Origin: Caballeronia sp. BR00000012568055
GTDB lineage: Bacteria > Pseudomonadota > Gammaproteobacteria > Burkholderiales > Burkholderiaceae
Reading direction: 5' to 3'
DNA: 64,000 nucleotides
Assembly: GCF_029439455.1 (NCBI RefSeq)
Contig: NZ_JAQFVG010000297.1
Location: forward strand, 17,676-81,675
The translations under genes and the position numbers were made by a program. Of the stretch, positions 33,778 through 42,645 are shown one piece after another (the first letter of the stretch is position 1; each line of letters opens with the position of its first letter). The notes below the pieces were generated by a model. That model saw nothing but the letters and a program-made list of their open reading frames with translations. It was not told where the DNA came from and searched no databases.

Positions 33778-35520
33778 TCAAGCTTCCACCAACATCCTCT
33801 CGATCTCGATCTTGTAGTCATGGAACATCGCGACCGACTCGCGATGCGCCACACTCAGAATCGCAGCCTTCGGCAAGCGTTCGACGAGCGTGTTGTAGAT
33901 ATGCAGTTCGTTATCCGCATCGAGTGCGCTGGTGGCTTCATCGAGGAAAACGAAATCGGGTTTGTGCAGCAACACGCGCGCGGCGGCCAGACGCTGCTGT
34001 TCGCCCGGCGACAAACTGCGCGCCCAATGCGTGCTTTCTTCCAGCCGATCTCCATACGCTTCGAGATTGCACGCCTTCAAGGCCGCGCGCGATTCCTCAT
34101 CGCTGAACGTGCCGCCCGGCGATGGATACGACAGCGCCGCGCGCAAGGTGCCGATCGGCATATAACTGACCTGCGGGATGAACATCAGCTTCGCATCTAC
34201 GGGTGCGTCGATGGTGCCGTCGCCGAAGGGCCAAAGACCTGCGAGCGCGCGCATCAACGTGCTCTTGCCCGAACCCGACGGCCCCACTACGAGCCACCGC
34301 GAACCCGGCTCGATCGATACATCCGACACGCGCGACAGCGGCGTGCCATTCGGAAGCGCCAGCGTCAGGCCGTGCGTGGTCAGCGTCTGCGTCGCCGTGT
34401 AGTGCAGATTGATACCGCCGCGTTCCGTCGCCGGCGAGTTCTCTTCGCGGATATGCGTCGAACGCATCACACGCTTGAATTCACGAAGACGATTCACCGT
34501 CGCGCGCCATTCGACCAAGGTCGAATAACTGTTGATGAACCACGAGAACGAATCGCTCACCGTGCCGAATGCCTGCGAAATCTGCATCAGCACGCCGAAG
34601 GTGAATGCGCCAGCAAAATAACGCGGCGCGGCAACCATGATCGGGAAGATGATCGCAATCTGACCATAGAAACTCAGCACGAAAGTCATGCGCTTGGTGT
34701 AGCGCATGATCATCCACCAGTTATCTTTGATGCGCTGAAAAATGCCTTTCGCGTTTGCCGTTTCGGTCGCGATGCCATCGTAAAACGCGATTTGCTCAGC
34801 GTTCTCACGCACGCGAATCAAGCCGAAACGGAAGTCCGCTTCCACCTTCTGCTGCTGATAATTGATCGACACCAGCGGATGCCCGACTTTCTGAATGATC
34901 AGCGACCCGAGAATCGCGTATAGCGCGGCGGCCCACACCATGTAGCCCGGAATCGTGATCGGCGTGCCGCCTAGCGTCAACGTCAGCGCGCCCGCGATGG
35001 TCCAGAGAATCGTGATGAAGGTAACGAGCGTAACGAGCGTAGAAAGCAGATCGAGCGATAACGACAGCGTAGTAGTCGCGAAAGATTGCAGGTCATCGCT
35101 GATACGCTGGTCGGGGTTATCGGCAAGTCGGTCGCGTTCGATTCGATAGAACGCCTTATCGCCGAACCATTGTTCGAGGTACTTGTTAGTGAGCCATTGC
35201 CGCCAGCGAAAGCCGAGCATCTGACGGAGATATCGCCCGTACACGGCCAGCAAAATGTACGCGAACGCGAGGCCGGTGAAGATCAGCAAGAGATGCGGAA
35301 AGTCCTTCACATTCTTGTTTTGCAGCGCGTTGTAGAAGTCCGCGTTCCACGTATTGAGCCGCACGTTGATCCACACCACGGTCATGTTGATCGCGATGAT
35401 CGCAACCAGCAGCCCCCACGCGATGCCGCGTTCCTCGGAGACCCAGTACGGCTTGATGAGGCTCCAGGCCGAAACCTGATCGGCCCTTTGCTGCGAGTTG
35501 TCGGTTTGAGTATTGGCCAT
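33778..35520 (-). CDS. SbmA/YddA-like ABC transporter, fused permease and ATPase
   Basis: The N-terminal part is an ABC_membrane_2 (SbmA/BacA-type) permease with about six helices, including TWNADFYNALQNKNV and the RWRQWLTNKYLEQWF segment characteristic of this family. The C-terminal ATPase has Walker A GPSGSGKST (about 412-420), signature LSPGEQQRL and Walker B FVFLDEATSAL. Relatives include E. coli YddA and mycobacterial Rv1819c. The substrate is unknown; peptides or cobalamin-like compounds are precedents. The ATG at 35520 (MANTQTDN), with AGGAAGG upstream, gives 580 residues. Confidence 0.87.
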   Translation of the reverse strand: MANTQTDNSQQRADQVSAWSLIKPYWVSEERGIAWGLLVAIIAINMTVVWINVRLNTWNADFYNALQNKNVKDFPHLLLIFTGLAFAYILLAVYGRYLRQMLGFRWRQWLTNKYLEQWFGDKAFYRIERDRLADNPDQRISDDLQSFATTTLSLSLDLLSTLVTLVTFITILWTIAGALTLTLGGTPITIPGYMVWAAALYAILGSLIIQKVGHPLVSINYQQQKVEADFRFGLIRVRENAEQIAFYDGIATETANAKGIFQRIKDNWWMIMRYTKRMTFVLSFYGQIAIIFPIMVAAPRYFAGAFTFGVLMQISQAFGTVSDSFSWFINSYSTLVEWRATVNRLREFKRVMRSTHIREENSPATERGGINLHYTATQTLTTHGLTLALPNGTPLSRVSDVSIEPGSRWLVVGPSGSGKSTLMRALAGLWPFGDGTIDAPVDAKLMFIPQVSYMPIGTLRAALSYPSPGGTFSDEESRAALKACNLEAYGDRLEESTHWARSLSPGEQQRLAAARVLLHKPDFVFLDEATSALDADNELHIYNTLVERLPKAAILSVAHRESVAMFHDYKIEIERMLVEA

Positions 35521-35709
35521 GACCTTCCTGCTGATGCGTTGATTCGTTGTGCGGTGGTCTGCGCGGACTGCCACGCCCGGCGATTGCGGCGATTGTTCCG
35601 GTATTCCCTTAACTGTCACTTAATCCGTTCGACCGTTCGGGGCATTGTGCCAGAGTGCCGGACGGCGCGAAAAACAGGGCCAACGCGCGTCTGCACGGGG
35701 AATCCCGGT

Positions 35710-35739
35710 TTGCAGCGGCTTCGGCTTTCATGTTCTAAT
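35710..35739 (+). promoter_or_regulatory. Candidate promoter of the thi operon
   Basis: TTGCAG (35710-35715), an 18-base spacer and TCTAAT (35734-35739), ending about 15 bases before the riboswitch, which fits a transcript starting at the aptamer. Confidence 0.5.
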
Positions 35740-35753
35740 GATCTTCGACGAAA

Positions 35754-35850
35754 CAGGGGTGCTTCGCGTGCTGTCGTAAGAGGTTAGAGCGCGGCGAGGC
35801 TGAGAGAGACCCTTTGCACCCGATCCGGGTAATACCGGCGAGGGAAGTTT
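35754..35850 (+). promoter_or_regulatory. TPP riboswitch (thi box)
   Basis: The conserved aptamer core is present in order: GGGGTGC (P1/P2 side), GGCTGAGA, ACCCTTTGCACCCGATCCGG and GTAATACCGGCGAGGGAAG. Between the first helix and GGCTGAGA is an extra region of about 28 bases, an enlarged P3/P3a arm. It binds thiamine pyrophosphate and should lower expression of thiO-S-G-E. Boundaries are approximate. No terminator with a clear T-run follows, so control of translation or of a distant terminator is likely. Confidence 0.93.
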
Positions 35851-36010
35851 CCGGAGAACGCGCGTTTTTCTGCGCCATTCCTCCAGTCTCTTCCATAGTC
35901 TTACCTCTTTCCGCCCGGCATGTTTGTGTTCATGCCGCGCCGGTCTCTCCGCTGATTTCGTCTCCGTCGTGTCCGCATTTGCGCGGCATGCTTTCTGGAG
36001 ACATCGGATT

Positions 36011-37150
36011 GTGAATAGCATCGATCAGGCCGCACGTTCGACCGATTTCGCCATCATCGGTGGCGGGCTCGTCGGGCGGCTCGTCGCCTGGCAACTCGCG
36101 GGCGCGGGGCATCGCGTGGCGTTGTACGAGCGGGGCGATGAAGCCGGCACGCAGTCGGCCGCGTGGGTCGCTGCCGCCATGCTCGCGCCACTTGCCGAAG
36201 CGACGAGCGCGGAGCCGCTTGTGGTTGAGCTCGGCGCGGCATCGCTCGAAAAGTGGCCGGAATTGCTGGCGCAGTTGCCGGAGCCGGTTTTTCATCAGCG
36301 TAACGGCACGCTTGTGGTGTGGCATCACGCGGATCGCGCGGAAGCGCCGCTTTTCGAACGCCGTTTGCGCGCCAACGCGCCCGCTGCGCTGCTCGATGGC
36401 GGTTTCGTCAAACTCGCAGGCGCGCAAGTCGGCGATGCGGAACCGGCGCTCGGCACGCGTTTCGCGCAAGGCTGGCTGCTGCCGAACGAAGGCCAGCTCG
36501 ATAACCGTCAGGCGCTCAAAGCGCTCGCGGCAGGTTTGGCGACGCGCGGCGTACGCACGCACTGGAATACACCCGTCGATGCCATGCCCGATGCGCATTG
36601 GATCATCGATTGCCGTGGTCTCGGCGGCAAACCGGCGTGGCCCGCGCTGCGCGGCATTCGCGGCGAAGTGGCGCGTGTGCACGCGCCTGGCATCGATCTG
36701 ACGCGGCCTGTGCGGTTGTTGCATCCGCGTTATCCGCTCTATATCGCGCCCAAGCAAAACGATCTCTACGTGATCGGCGCCACCGAAGTCGAAGGCGAAG
36801 ACATGTCGCCGATGAGCGTGCGCTCCGCGCTCGAATTACTGAGCGCGGCGTTTGCCGTGCATCCCGGCTTTGGCGAGGCGCGCATTCTCGAACTGAACTC
36901 GCAATGCCGGCCGACGCTGCCGGATCATCGGCCTGCGATCGTGTGGGACGGGGCGCGTGGATTGCGCGTCAACGGGTTGTATCGGCATGGCTTTATGATC
37001 GCGCCGGAAGTCGCGAACGCCGCATGCGAACTCGCCGAAGCGCTCGCCGCGCACACCGTCGCGGACGCCGATGCCTTCGCGCTTTTCCGTCAGTCCGCGC
37101 GCTGGCCCGAACTTCTGCACGCCGAATTTGCGGCCGTCCCGGCGCTCTGA
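36011..37150 (+). CDS. thiO: Glycine oxidase ThiO (FAD-dependent)
   Basis: Oxidises glycine to iminoglycine for thiazole synthesis. The N-terminal FAD-binding DFAIIGGGLVGRLVAWQLA, the second motif WVAAAMLAPLAE, and the C-terminal PDHRPAIVWDGARGLRVNGLYRHG fit D-amino-acid-oxidase-like enzymes. The start is uncertain: the GTG at 36011 (MNSIDQAARSTDF) is preferred, with GGAG ten bases upstream. It gives 379 residues. First gene behind the TPP riboswitch. Confidence 0.9.
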   Translation: MNSIDQAARSTDFAIIGGGLVGRLVAWQLAGAGHRVALYERGDEAGTQSAAWVAAAMLAPLAEATSAEPLVVELGAASLEKWPELLAQLPEPVFHQRNGTLVVWHHADRAEAPLFERRLRANAPAALLDGGFVKLAGAQVGDAEPALGTRFAQGWLLPNEGQLDNRQALKALAAGLATRGVRTHWNTPVDAMPDAHWIIDCRGLGGKPAWPALRGIRGEVARVHAPGIDLTRPVRLLHPRYPLYIAPKQNDLYVIGATEVEGEDMSPMSVRSALELLSAAFAVHPGFGEARILELNSQCRPTLPDHRPAIVWDGARGLRVNGLYRHGFMIAPEVANAACELAEALAAHTVADADAFALFRQSARWPELLHAEFAAVPAL

Positions 37151-37166
37151 GCATCAGGAATCGAAT

Positions 37167-37364
37167 ATGAATATCCACATCAATCAGCGCGCGTTCGAGT
37201 TGCCCGATACGGCCACCGTCACCGACGCGCTCAGCGCTTTCGGCGCGAAACCGCCATTTGCCGTCGCGCTGAACGGCCAGTTCGTCGCGCGCGGCGAACA
37301 CGGCACGAAGACGCTCGCTGCGGGCGACAAGCTCGACGTCGTATCGCCCGTTGCGGGCGGCTGA
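37167..37364 (+). CDS. thiS: Sulfur carrier protein ThiS
   Basis: A ubiquitin-like carrier whose C-terminal glycine is adenylated and converted to a thiocarboxylate that gives sulfur to the thiazole. 65 residues, ending in the required VAGG tail. AGGA lies seven bases upstream of the ATG. It lies between thiO and thiG. Confidence 0.95.
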   Translation: MNIHINQRAFELPDTATVTDALSAFGAKPPFAVALNGQFVARGEHGTKTLAAGDKLDVVSPVAGG

Positions 37365-37383
37365 AACACACAGGAACCGAATC

Positions 37384-38190
37384 ATGACCATCCAAACCGC
37401 CGATGCGCTCACGCTCTACGGCCAGGCGTTTCCGAGCCGCGTGCTGCTCGGCACGTCGCGTTATCCGTCGCTGCAATCATTGTCCGATTCCATCGATGCC
37501 GCGCGTCCCGGCATGGTGACCGTCGCGCTGCGCCGTCAATCGGAGACAGGCGAAGCCGGTTTCTTCGATGTGCTGAAGCGCCACGGCGTCGCGCTGCTGC
37601 CGAACACCGCTGGTTGCCAAAGCGTGGATGAAGTGCTGACCACCGCCTACATGGCGCGCGAAGTGTTCGATACACCGTGGATCAAGCTCGAATTGATCGG
37701 CGACGACTACACGCTTCAGCCTGATCCGATCGGTCTGATAGAAGCGGCGGCGAAGCTGATCCGCGACGGCTTCAAGGTGCTGCCGTATTGCACGGAAGAT
37801 CTGGTGATCGGCCGTCGTCTGCTCGATGCCGGTTGCGAAGCGCTGATGCCGTGGGGCGCGCCGATCGGCACGGGCAAGGGCGTCACGAATCCGTACGGAC
37901 TGCGCACCTTGCGCGAGCGTTTGCCCGACGTTCCGCTGATTGTCGATGCGGGTCTCGGCGTGCCGTCGCATGCGTGCCAAGTGATGGAGTGGGGATTCGA
38001 CGGCGTGCTGCTGAACACGGCAGTGTCGCAGGCGACCTATCCGCCGCAAATGGCGCGGGCGTTTGCTCTCGGCGCGGAAGCGGGACGCACCGCCTTCCTC
38101 GCCGGTCCGATGGCCGAGCGCGACAGCGCGCAGGCGAGCACGCCGGTGGTAGGCATGCCGTTCTGGCATCAGGACGGAGGTGCGGCATGA
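37384..38190 (+). CDS. thiG: Thiazole synthase ThiG
   Basis: A TIM-barrel enzyme that joins deoxyxylulose-5-phosphate, iminoglycine and ThiS thiocarboxylate into the thiazole phosphate. SRVLLGTSRYPS, LLPNTAGC, KLELIGDD and the phosphate-binding PWGAPIGTGKGV are seen. The ATG at 37384 (MTIQTADALTLYG) gives 268 residues. The stop overlaps the thiE start (ATGA). Confidence 0.96.
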   Translation: MTIQTADALTLYGQAFPSRVLLGTSRYPSLQSLSDSIDAARPGMVTVALRRQSETGEAGFFDVLKRHGVALLPNTAGCQSVDEVLTTAYMAREVFDTPWIKLELIGDDYTLQPDPIGLIEAAAKLIRDGFKVLPYCTEDLVIGRRLLDAGCEALMPWGAPIGTGKGVTNPYGLRTLRERLPDVPLIVDAGLGVPSHACQVMEWGFDGVLLNTAVSQATYPPQMARAFALGAEAGRTAFLAGPMAERDSAQASTPVVGMPFWHQDGGAA

Positions 38191-39260
38191 GTTTGCTCGA
38201 TCGCGAAGTGTTTTGGCCGCCTGCCGACGAACTCGTGGAAGTCGCCGAGCGAATCCGCGCGCGGCTCGGCGAATGGCCTGCATCGGCGACGCGGTGGCGT
38301 GTCTGCCTGACGACGCCGGAATCGCCGGGTGCGCAGGATTTGATCGTGTTCGCTGAATCGCACGATGCGGATATCGAGCGATTGACGCGCGCCGGTTCTG
38401 CCGTGCTCGAAGCGCATGGCGAGCGCGCGACGCTTCATCGTGGCGATTCGCTCTATATATTAGAAGGCGAACGATCGGACGATTGGCTCGCCGCGCTGGC
38501 CGCATTCCTCGACTGCAATTTCGAGCCACACGACGCGTTGGTGCTCGCGCTCGCCTGGCGCACCGGCGACGATGCATGGCCGATCGATTTCGCGACGTTC
38601 CCGCGCGTCGGTGGCTTGCCGCCTGCGCCCGAGCCAGCGTTTCCGCCGTGTCCAGACGATCTCGGGCTTTATCCGGTGCTTCCGAGCGCCGACTGGGTCG
38701 AGCGCGTGCTGGATCTCGACGTGCGCACCGCGCAACTGCGCCGCAAATCCACCGATTCCGCCGATCTGAAGCAGGAAATCGAACGATCGGTCGCGGCGGG
38801 GCGCAAGCATCAGGCGCAGCTTTTCATCAACGATCACTGGCAAGCCGCCATCGATGCAGGCGCGTACGGCGTGCATCTCGGCCAGGAGGACGTCGAAACC
38901 GCCGATCTGAACGCCATCGCGCGCGCGGGTCTACGACTGGGTTTATCGACGCACGGTTATTACGAAATGCTGCGCGCGTTACATTTCCGACCGAGCTATC
39001 TCGCGCTCGGCGCGGTCTTCCCGACTACGACGAAAGTCATGCCGACAAAGCCGCAAGGCCTCGCTCGCCTCCAGCGATACGTGCAGTTGCTCGAGGGCCG
39101 CGTGCCGCTCGTCGCGATTGGTGGTATCGATGGAAAGGTGATGCCGGAAGTGCTGGCGACGGGCGTTGGGAGTGCTGCCGTGGTGCGCGCGGTGACGGAA
39201 GCGCCGGACACATCGGCTGCGGTCTCGGCGTTGCAACAGAACTTTGCAGGTCAATGCTGA
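38187..39260 (+). CDS. thiE: Thiamine-phosphate synthase ThiE with an extra N-terminal domain
   Basis: Couples hydroxymethylpyrimidine pyrophosphate and thiazole phosphate to thiamine phosphate. The ThiE domain starts about residue 158 (GLYPVLPSADWVERVL) and keeps RTAQLRRK, INDHWQAAIDAGAYGVHLGQ, LGLSTHG, GAVFPTTTK and VAIGGIDG. About 157 residues precede it (total 357; ThiE is usually near 210). This extension contains DALVLALAWRTGDDAWPIDF; I cannot place it with confidence, and a degenerate ThiD-like or lineage-specific domain are options. Its start is fixed by the ATGA overlap with thiG. Confidence 0.9.
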   Translation: MSLLDREVFWPPADELVEVAERIRARLGEWPASATRWRVCLTTPESPGAQDLIVFAESHDADIERLTRAGSAVLEAHGERATLHRGDSLYILEGERSDDWLAALAAFLDCNFEPHDALVLALAWRTGDDAWPIDFATFPRVGGLPPAPEPAFPPCPDDLGLYPVLPSADWVERVLDLDVRTAQLRRKSTDSADLKQEIERSVAAGRKHQAQLFINDHWQAAIDAGAYGVHLGQEDVETADLNAIARAGLRLGLSTHGYYEMLRALHFRPSYLALGAVFPTTTKVMPTKPQGLARLQRYVQLLEGRVPLVAIGGIDGKVMPEVLATGVGSAAVVRAVTEAPDTSAAVSALQQNFAGQC

Positions 39261-39318
39261 AAATTCCGAATTATTAGCGGGAGGCTGCCTAGGCAAAGCA
39301 CCGATTGCGCGCAGGCCC

Positions 39319-39324
39319 TATAAT
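39319..39324 (+). promoter_or_regulatory. Candidate -10 element of the mla operon
   Basis: A perfect TATAAT 35 bases upstream of the mlaF GTG, in the gap after thiE. The matching -35 region is poor. Confidence 0.45.
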
Positions 39325-39358
39325 TCGGCCTCTTGCGTCCATCGGAATCTCTTACCCT

Positions 39359-40174
39359 GTGCCTGCCTCTTCAGAGACCCTGCTGGAGCTGCGCGACGTT
39401 GACTTCGGTTACGGCGGCCGGCTCGTTCTGTCGGACCTGAACATGCGTTTTGCGCGTGGGCAGGTGGTCGCGGTCATGGGTGGTTCCGGCTGCGGCAAAA
39501 CCACGACGCTGCGGCTGATCGGCGGTCTGGTCAAAGCGAATCGCGGTCAGGTGATGTTCGGCGAACAGGACATCGGCGCGCAAACGCGCGACGGTTTGTA
39601 CGCGCTGCGCCGCAAGATGGGCATGCTGTTCCAGTTCGGCGCGCTGTTCACGGATCAGACCGTGTTCGAAAACGTCGCGTTTCCGCTGCGCGAACATACC
39701 GATCTGCCGGAAGAACTCATCCGCGATCTCGTGCTGATGAAGCTGAACGCGGTCGGTCTGCGCGGCGCGCGCGATCTCGCGCCGTCGGAGATTTCGGGCG
39801 GCATGGCGCGCCGGGTTGCGCTGGCGCGCGCCATCGCGCTCGATCCCGAACTCATGATGTATGACGAGCCGTTCGCCGGCCTCGATCCCATTTCCCTCGG
39901 TATTACCGCGAAACTTATCCGCACGCTGAATGACGCGCTCGGCGCAACGTCGATCATCGTGTCGCACGACGTGCCGGAGACGTTTTCCATCGCGGATTAC
40001 GTGTATTTCGTCGCCAATGGCGGAATTCACGCTGAAGGCACGCCGGAGCAACTGCGTGCGTCGGAAGATCCGACCGTGCGCCAGTTTATCGACGGCACGC
40101 CGGACGGACCGTTCAAGTTTCACCACGCGAGCCAAGCGCTTGCGTCGGATTTCGGCATCGGAGGGCAGGCATGA
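39359..40174 (+). CDS. mlaF: Phospholipid transport ATP-binding protein MlaF
   Basis: ATPase of the MlaFEDB complex that moves phospholipids between the inner membrane and MlaC. Walker A GGSGCGKTT (41-49), FQFGALFTDQTVFENVAFPL, signature SGGMARRVALARA and Walker B MMYDEPFAGLD are typical of MlaF. No ATG fits the family N-terminus; the GTG at 39359 (MPASSETLLELRDV, 271 residues) is chosen, with a weak ribosome site. It overlaps mlaE by four bases. Confidence 0.93.
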   Translation: MPASSETLLELRDVDFGYGGRLVLSDLNMRFARGQVVAVMGGSGCGKTTTLRLIGGLVKANRGQVMFGEQDIGAQTRDGLYALRRKMGMLFQFGALFTDQTVFENVAFPLREHTDLPEELIRDLVLMKLNAVGLRGARDLAPSEISGGMARRVALARAIALDPELMMYDEPFAGLDPISLGITAKLIRTLNDALGATSIIVSHDVPETFSIADYVYFVANGGIHAEGTPEQLRASEDPTVRQFIDGTPDGPFKFHHASQALASDFGIGGQA

Positions 40175-40938
40175 TCAGCGCACTCGGACGCTGGGTGATC
40201 GACGGTGTCGATACCGTCGGCTACGCGACGCGCATGTTCCTGCGCCTCGTGCTCGAATTTCTCGCCTTGTGGCGTCGTCCGCGTCTTGTCACGAAGCAGG
40301 TCTTCTTCGTCGGCAATTATTCGTTTGTGATTATCGCGGTGTCGGGGCTGTTCGTCGGCTTCGTGCTCGGATTGCAGGGCTATTACACGCTGAGCCGTTA
40401 CGGTTCGGAAGAGGCGCTTGGCCTGCTGGTCGCGCTTTCGCTGGTGCGTGAGCTTGGGCCGGTGGTGACGGCGCTGCTGTTCGCCGGGCGCGCGGGCACG
40501 TCGCTGACTGCTGAAATCGGCTTGATGAAGGCCGGCGAGCAACTCACCGCCATGGAAATGATGGCGGTCGATCCCATGAAATTCGTTATGGCGCCGCGCA
40601 TGTGGGCGGGGATCATCGCCATGCCGCTGCTGGCGGCCATTTTCAGCGCGGTCGGTGTTCTCGGCGGTTACGTCGTCGGCGTGATGCTGATCGGCGTGGA
40701 TCCGGGCGTGTTCTGGTCGCAGATGCAAGGCGGCGTGGACGTCTGGCGCGACGTCGGCAACGGCGTCATCAAAAGCGTGGTGTTCGGTTTCGCGGTGACT
40801 TTCATCGCGTTGTTCCAGGGCTACGAAGCACGGCCAACGCCGGAAGGCGTATCGCGCGCGACGACCAAGACTGTGGTGTACGCGTCGCTCGCCGTGCTCG
40901 GCCTCGATTTCCTGCTGACCGCGCTGATGTTCAGCTGA
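40171..40938 (+). CDS. mlaE: Phospholipid transport permease MlaE
   Basis: Integral membrane subunit of the Mla transporter, with about five helices. It contains GFVLGLQGYYTLSRYGSE, the family motif LVRELGPVVTALLFAGRAGT and EQLTAMEMMAVDPM. 255 residues. The start lies in the mlaF stop (ATGA). Confidence 0.95.
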   Translation: MISALGRWVIDGVDTVGYATRMFLRLVLEFLALWRRPRLVTKQVFFVGNYSFVIIAVSGLFVGFVLGLQGYYTLSRYGSEEALGLLVALSLVRELGPVVTALLFAGRAGTSLTAEIGLMKAGEQLTAMEMMAVDPMKFVMAPRMWAGIIAMPLLAAIFSAVGVLGGYVVGVMLIGVDPGVFWSQMQGGVDVWRDVGNGVIKSVVFGFAVTFIALFQGYEARPTPEGVSRATTKTVVYASLAVLGLDFLLTALMFS

Positions 40939-41030
40939 TCGGCCAGCCGCACTTATGCGACTAGCGCGGGCGTTGTGAAGGGCACAGACCGTCACGCGCG
41001 CGCTGCGACAAGATTCTCTTTGGGAAGACG

Positions 41031-41600
41031 ATGAAAAAGACTGCTCTCGACTTTTGGGTCGGCCTCTTCGTGGTGCTCGGTTTCGTGGCGCTGCTGTTTC
41101 TCGCGCTGAAAGCCGGGAACATGAGTTCGCTGTCGTTCCAGCCGACTTACGCGGTGAAGCTCAAGTTCGACAATATCGGCGGCCTGAAGGCGCGCGCGCC
41201 GGTGAAGAGCGCGGGCGTGACGGTCGGCCGCGTCGGTTCGATCGGTTTCGATGAAAACACGTACCAGGCGGTCGTGACCATCGATATCGACAAGCAATAT
41301 CAGTTTCCGAAGGACTCGTCCGCGAAGATCCTGACCGCCGGGCTGCTCGGTGAGCAGTACATCGGTCTGGAGCCGGGCGGCGACGATCAGATGCTCAAGG
41401 GCGGCGACACCATTTCCATGACGCAATCGGCGGTCGTGCTGGAGAACCTGATCGGCCAGTTCCTGTACAACAAGGCGGCGGATTCCGGCGCATCGAAGGC
41501 GCCAGCGGCACCGGCCGCCACACCTGCACCGGCATTCCCCGGCGCGGCCAGCGCGATGGGCGCGTCCAGCGCAAGCCCCGCTTCCGGCGCGGCGCAATAA
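41031..41600 (+). CDS. mlaD: MCE-domain lipid transport protein MlaD
   Basis: A membrane-anchored periplasmic hexamer that channels lipid to MlaC. An N-terminal helix (about 7-26, FWVGLFVVLGFVALLFLAL) is followed by the MCE domain (about 38-115: YAVKLKFDNIGGLKARAPVK, ILTAGLLGEQYIGLEPGG). The last 45 residues are an Ala/Pro/Ser-rich low-complexity tail. 189 residues. Confidence 0.95.
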   Translation: MKKTALDFWVGLFVVLGFVALLFLALKAGNMSSLSFQPTYAVKLKFDNIGGLKARAPVKSAGVTVGRVGSIGFDENTYQAVVTIDIDKQYQFPKDSSAKILTAGLLGEQYIGLEPGGDDQMLKGGDTISMTQSAVVLENLIGQFLYNKAADSGASKAPAAPAATPAPAFPGAASAMGASSASPASGAAQ

Positions 41601-41611
41601 GGAGAACGACT

Positions 41612-42532
41612 ATGCACGCGTTGGGGATCAGGCGGGCGGTCGTCGCTGTTGCGGCGGCGGGCATGCTCGCGGGCTGCGCGACGGTGACCACGCCGACCAA
41701 GGGCGATCCGCTCGAAAGCTACAACCGCACGATGTTCACGATCAATGACACGATCGATACGTACGCGTTGAAGCCGGTGGCGAAGGGTTACGTGTGGGCG
41801 GTTCCGGAGCCGGTGCGCAATAGCGTCACCAACTTCTTCTCGAATATCGGCGACGTGTACATCGCTGCGAACAATCTGCTGCAATTGAAGATTGCGGACG
41901 GTGTGTCGGACATCATGCGTGTTGCGATCAACACAGTGTTCGGCGTCGGCGGCTTGTTCGACGTGGCCACGATTGCAAAACTGCCGAAGCACGCCGGCGA
42001 CTTCGGCCTGACGCTCGGTCACTACGGCGTGCCATCAGGTCCGTATCTGGTTCTGCCGCTGCTCGGACCGAGCACGGTGCGCGACACCAGCGGACTGGTG
42101 GTCGATTATTTCGGCAATCCGCTGACGTATGTGAGTCCTGATTCGGTGAGTTGGGCGCTGTACGGCGTGAATCTCGTCAACACGCGCGCCAATCTGCTCG
42201 GCGCCACTGACGTACTTGCCGATGCCGCGCTCGACAAATACTCGTTCGTGCGCAATGCCTACTTGCAACGCCGTCAGTATCTGATTTCCGGCGACAGCGG
42301 AACCGCGCCGGATTACGGCGAAGCAGCGCTGCCGAATTACGACGAAGAAGGCGCGCAGGCAGCGACTCCGGCCGGCGCATCGGCAACGGCGGTTGCCCCG
42401 GCTGCAGCTTCGGGCGCGGAACCTGCGTCAGCGGCTGAGGCGCCGAATGCGGCGAGCCACTCGACCGTGCCGGGCAATCAGTACGTGCCGCCGCACGCAC
42501 CGCCGGGCTTCCCTTCATTCCGCCTGCGTTGA
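41612..42532 (+). CDS. mlaA: Outer-membrane lipoprotein MlaA (VacJ)
   Basis: Removes misplaced phospholipids from the outer leaflet and hands them to MlaC. The signal peptide ends in lipobox LAGC (lipidated C22); the body shows DPLESYNRTMFTINDTID, VRNSVTNFFSNIGD, GHYGVPSGPYLVLPLLGPS and the family C-terminal region. A long Ala-rich tail (about 235-306) is extra to the core. It is placed inside the mla operon, unlike E. coli, where mlaA lies elsewhere. Confidence 0.95.
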   Translation: MHALGIRRAVVAVAAAGMLAGCATVTTPTKGDPLESYNRTMFTINDTIDTYALKPVAKGYVWAVPEPVRNSVTNFFSNIGDVYIAANNLLQLKIADGVSDIMRVAINTVFGVGGLFDVATIAKLPKHAGDFGLTLGHYGVPSGPYLVLPLLGPSTVRDTSGLVVDYFGNPLTYVSPDSVSWALYGVNLVNTRANLLGATDVLADAALDKYSFVRNAYLQRRQYLISGDSGTAPDYGEAALPNYDEEGAQAATPAGASATAVAPAAASGAEPASAAEAPNAASHSTVPGNQYVPPHAPPGFPSFRLR

Positions 42533-42645
42533 GCGCGGTTGCGCAAATACGCGGTAACATTTTTGACAGCTTTGTACAGCGTGCCGCCTGAACTCACAAA
42601 AGCCGGCACGCTCAAACTCAAGCCACTATTTCTGCAGGGTATGTG

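Larger units (their letters stand above)
35521..36010. other. Gene-free region between the ABC exporter and thiO
   Basis: 490 bases. It contains the start-proximal region of the minus-strand exporter, a candidate promoter at 35710 on the plus strand, a TPP riboswitch, and about 155 bases of leader between the riboswitch and the thiO start in which I see no further gene. Confidence 0.7.

Noticed and set aside
35814..36014. Leader peptide of 66 codons overlapping the TPP riboswitch
   Set aside because: It begins inside the aptamer core, has no ribosome site, and its composition looks random; the aptamer explains the conservation.
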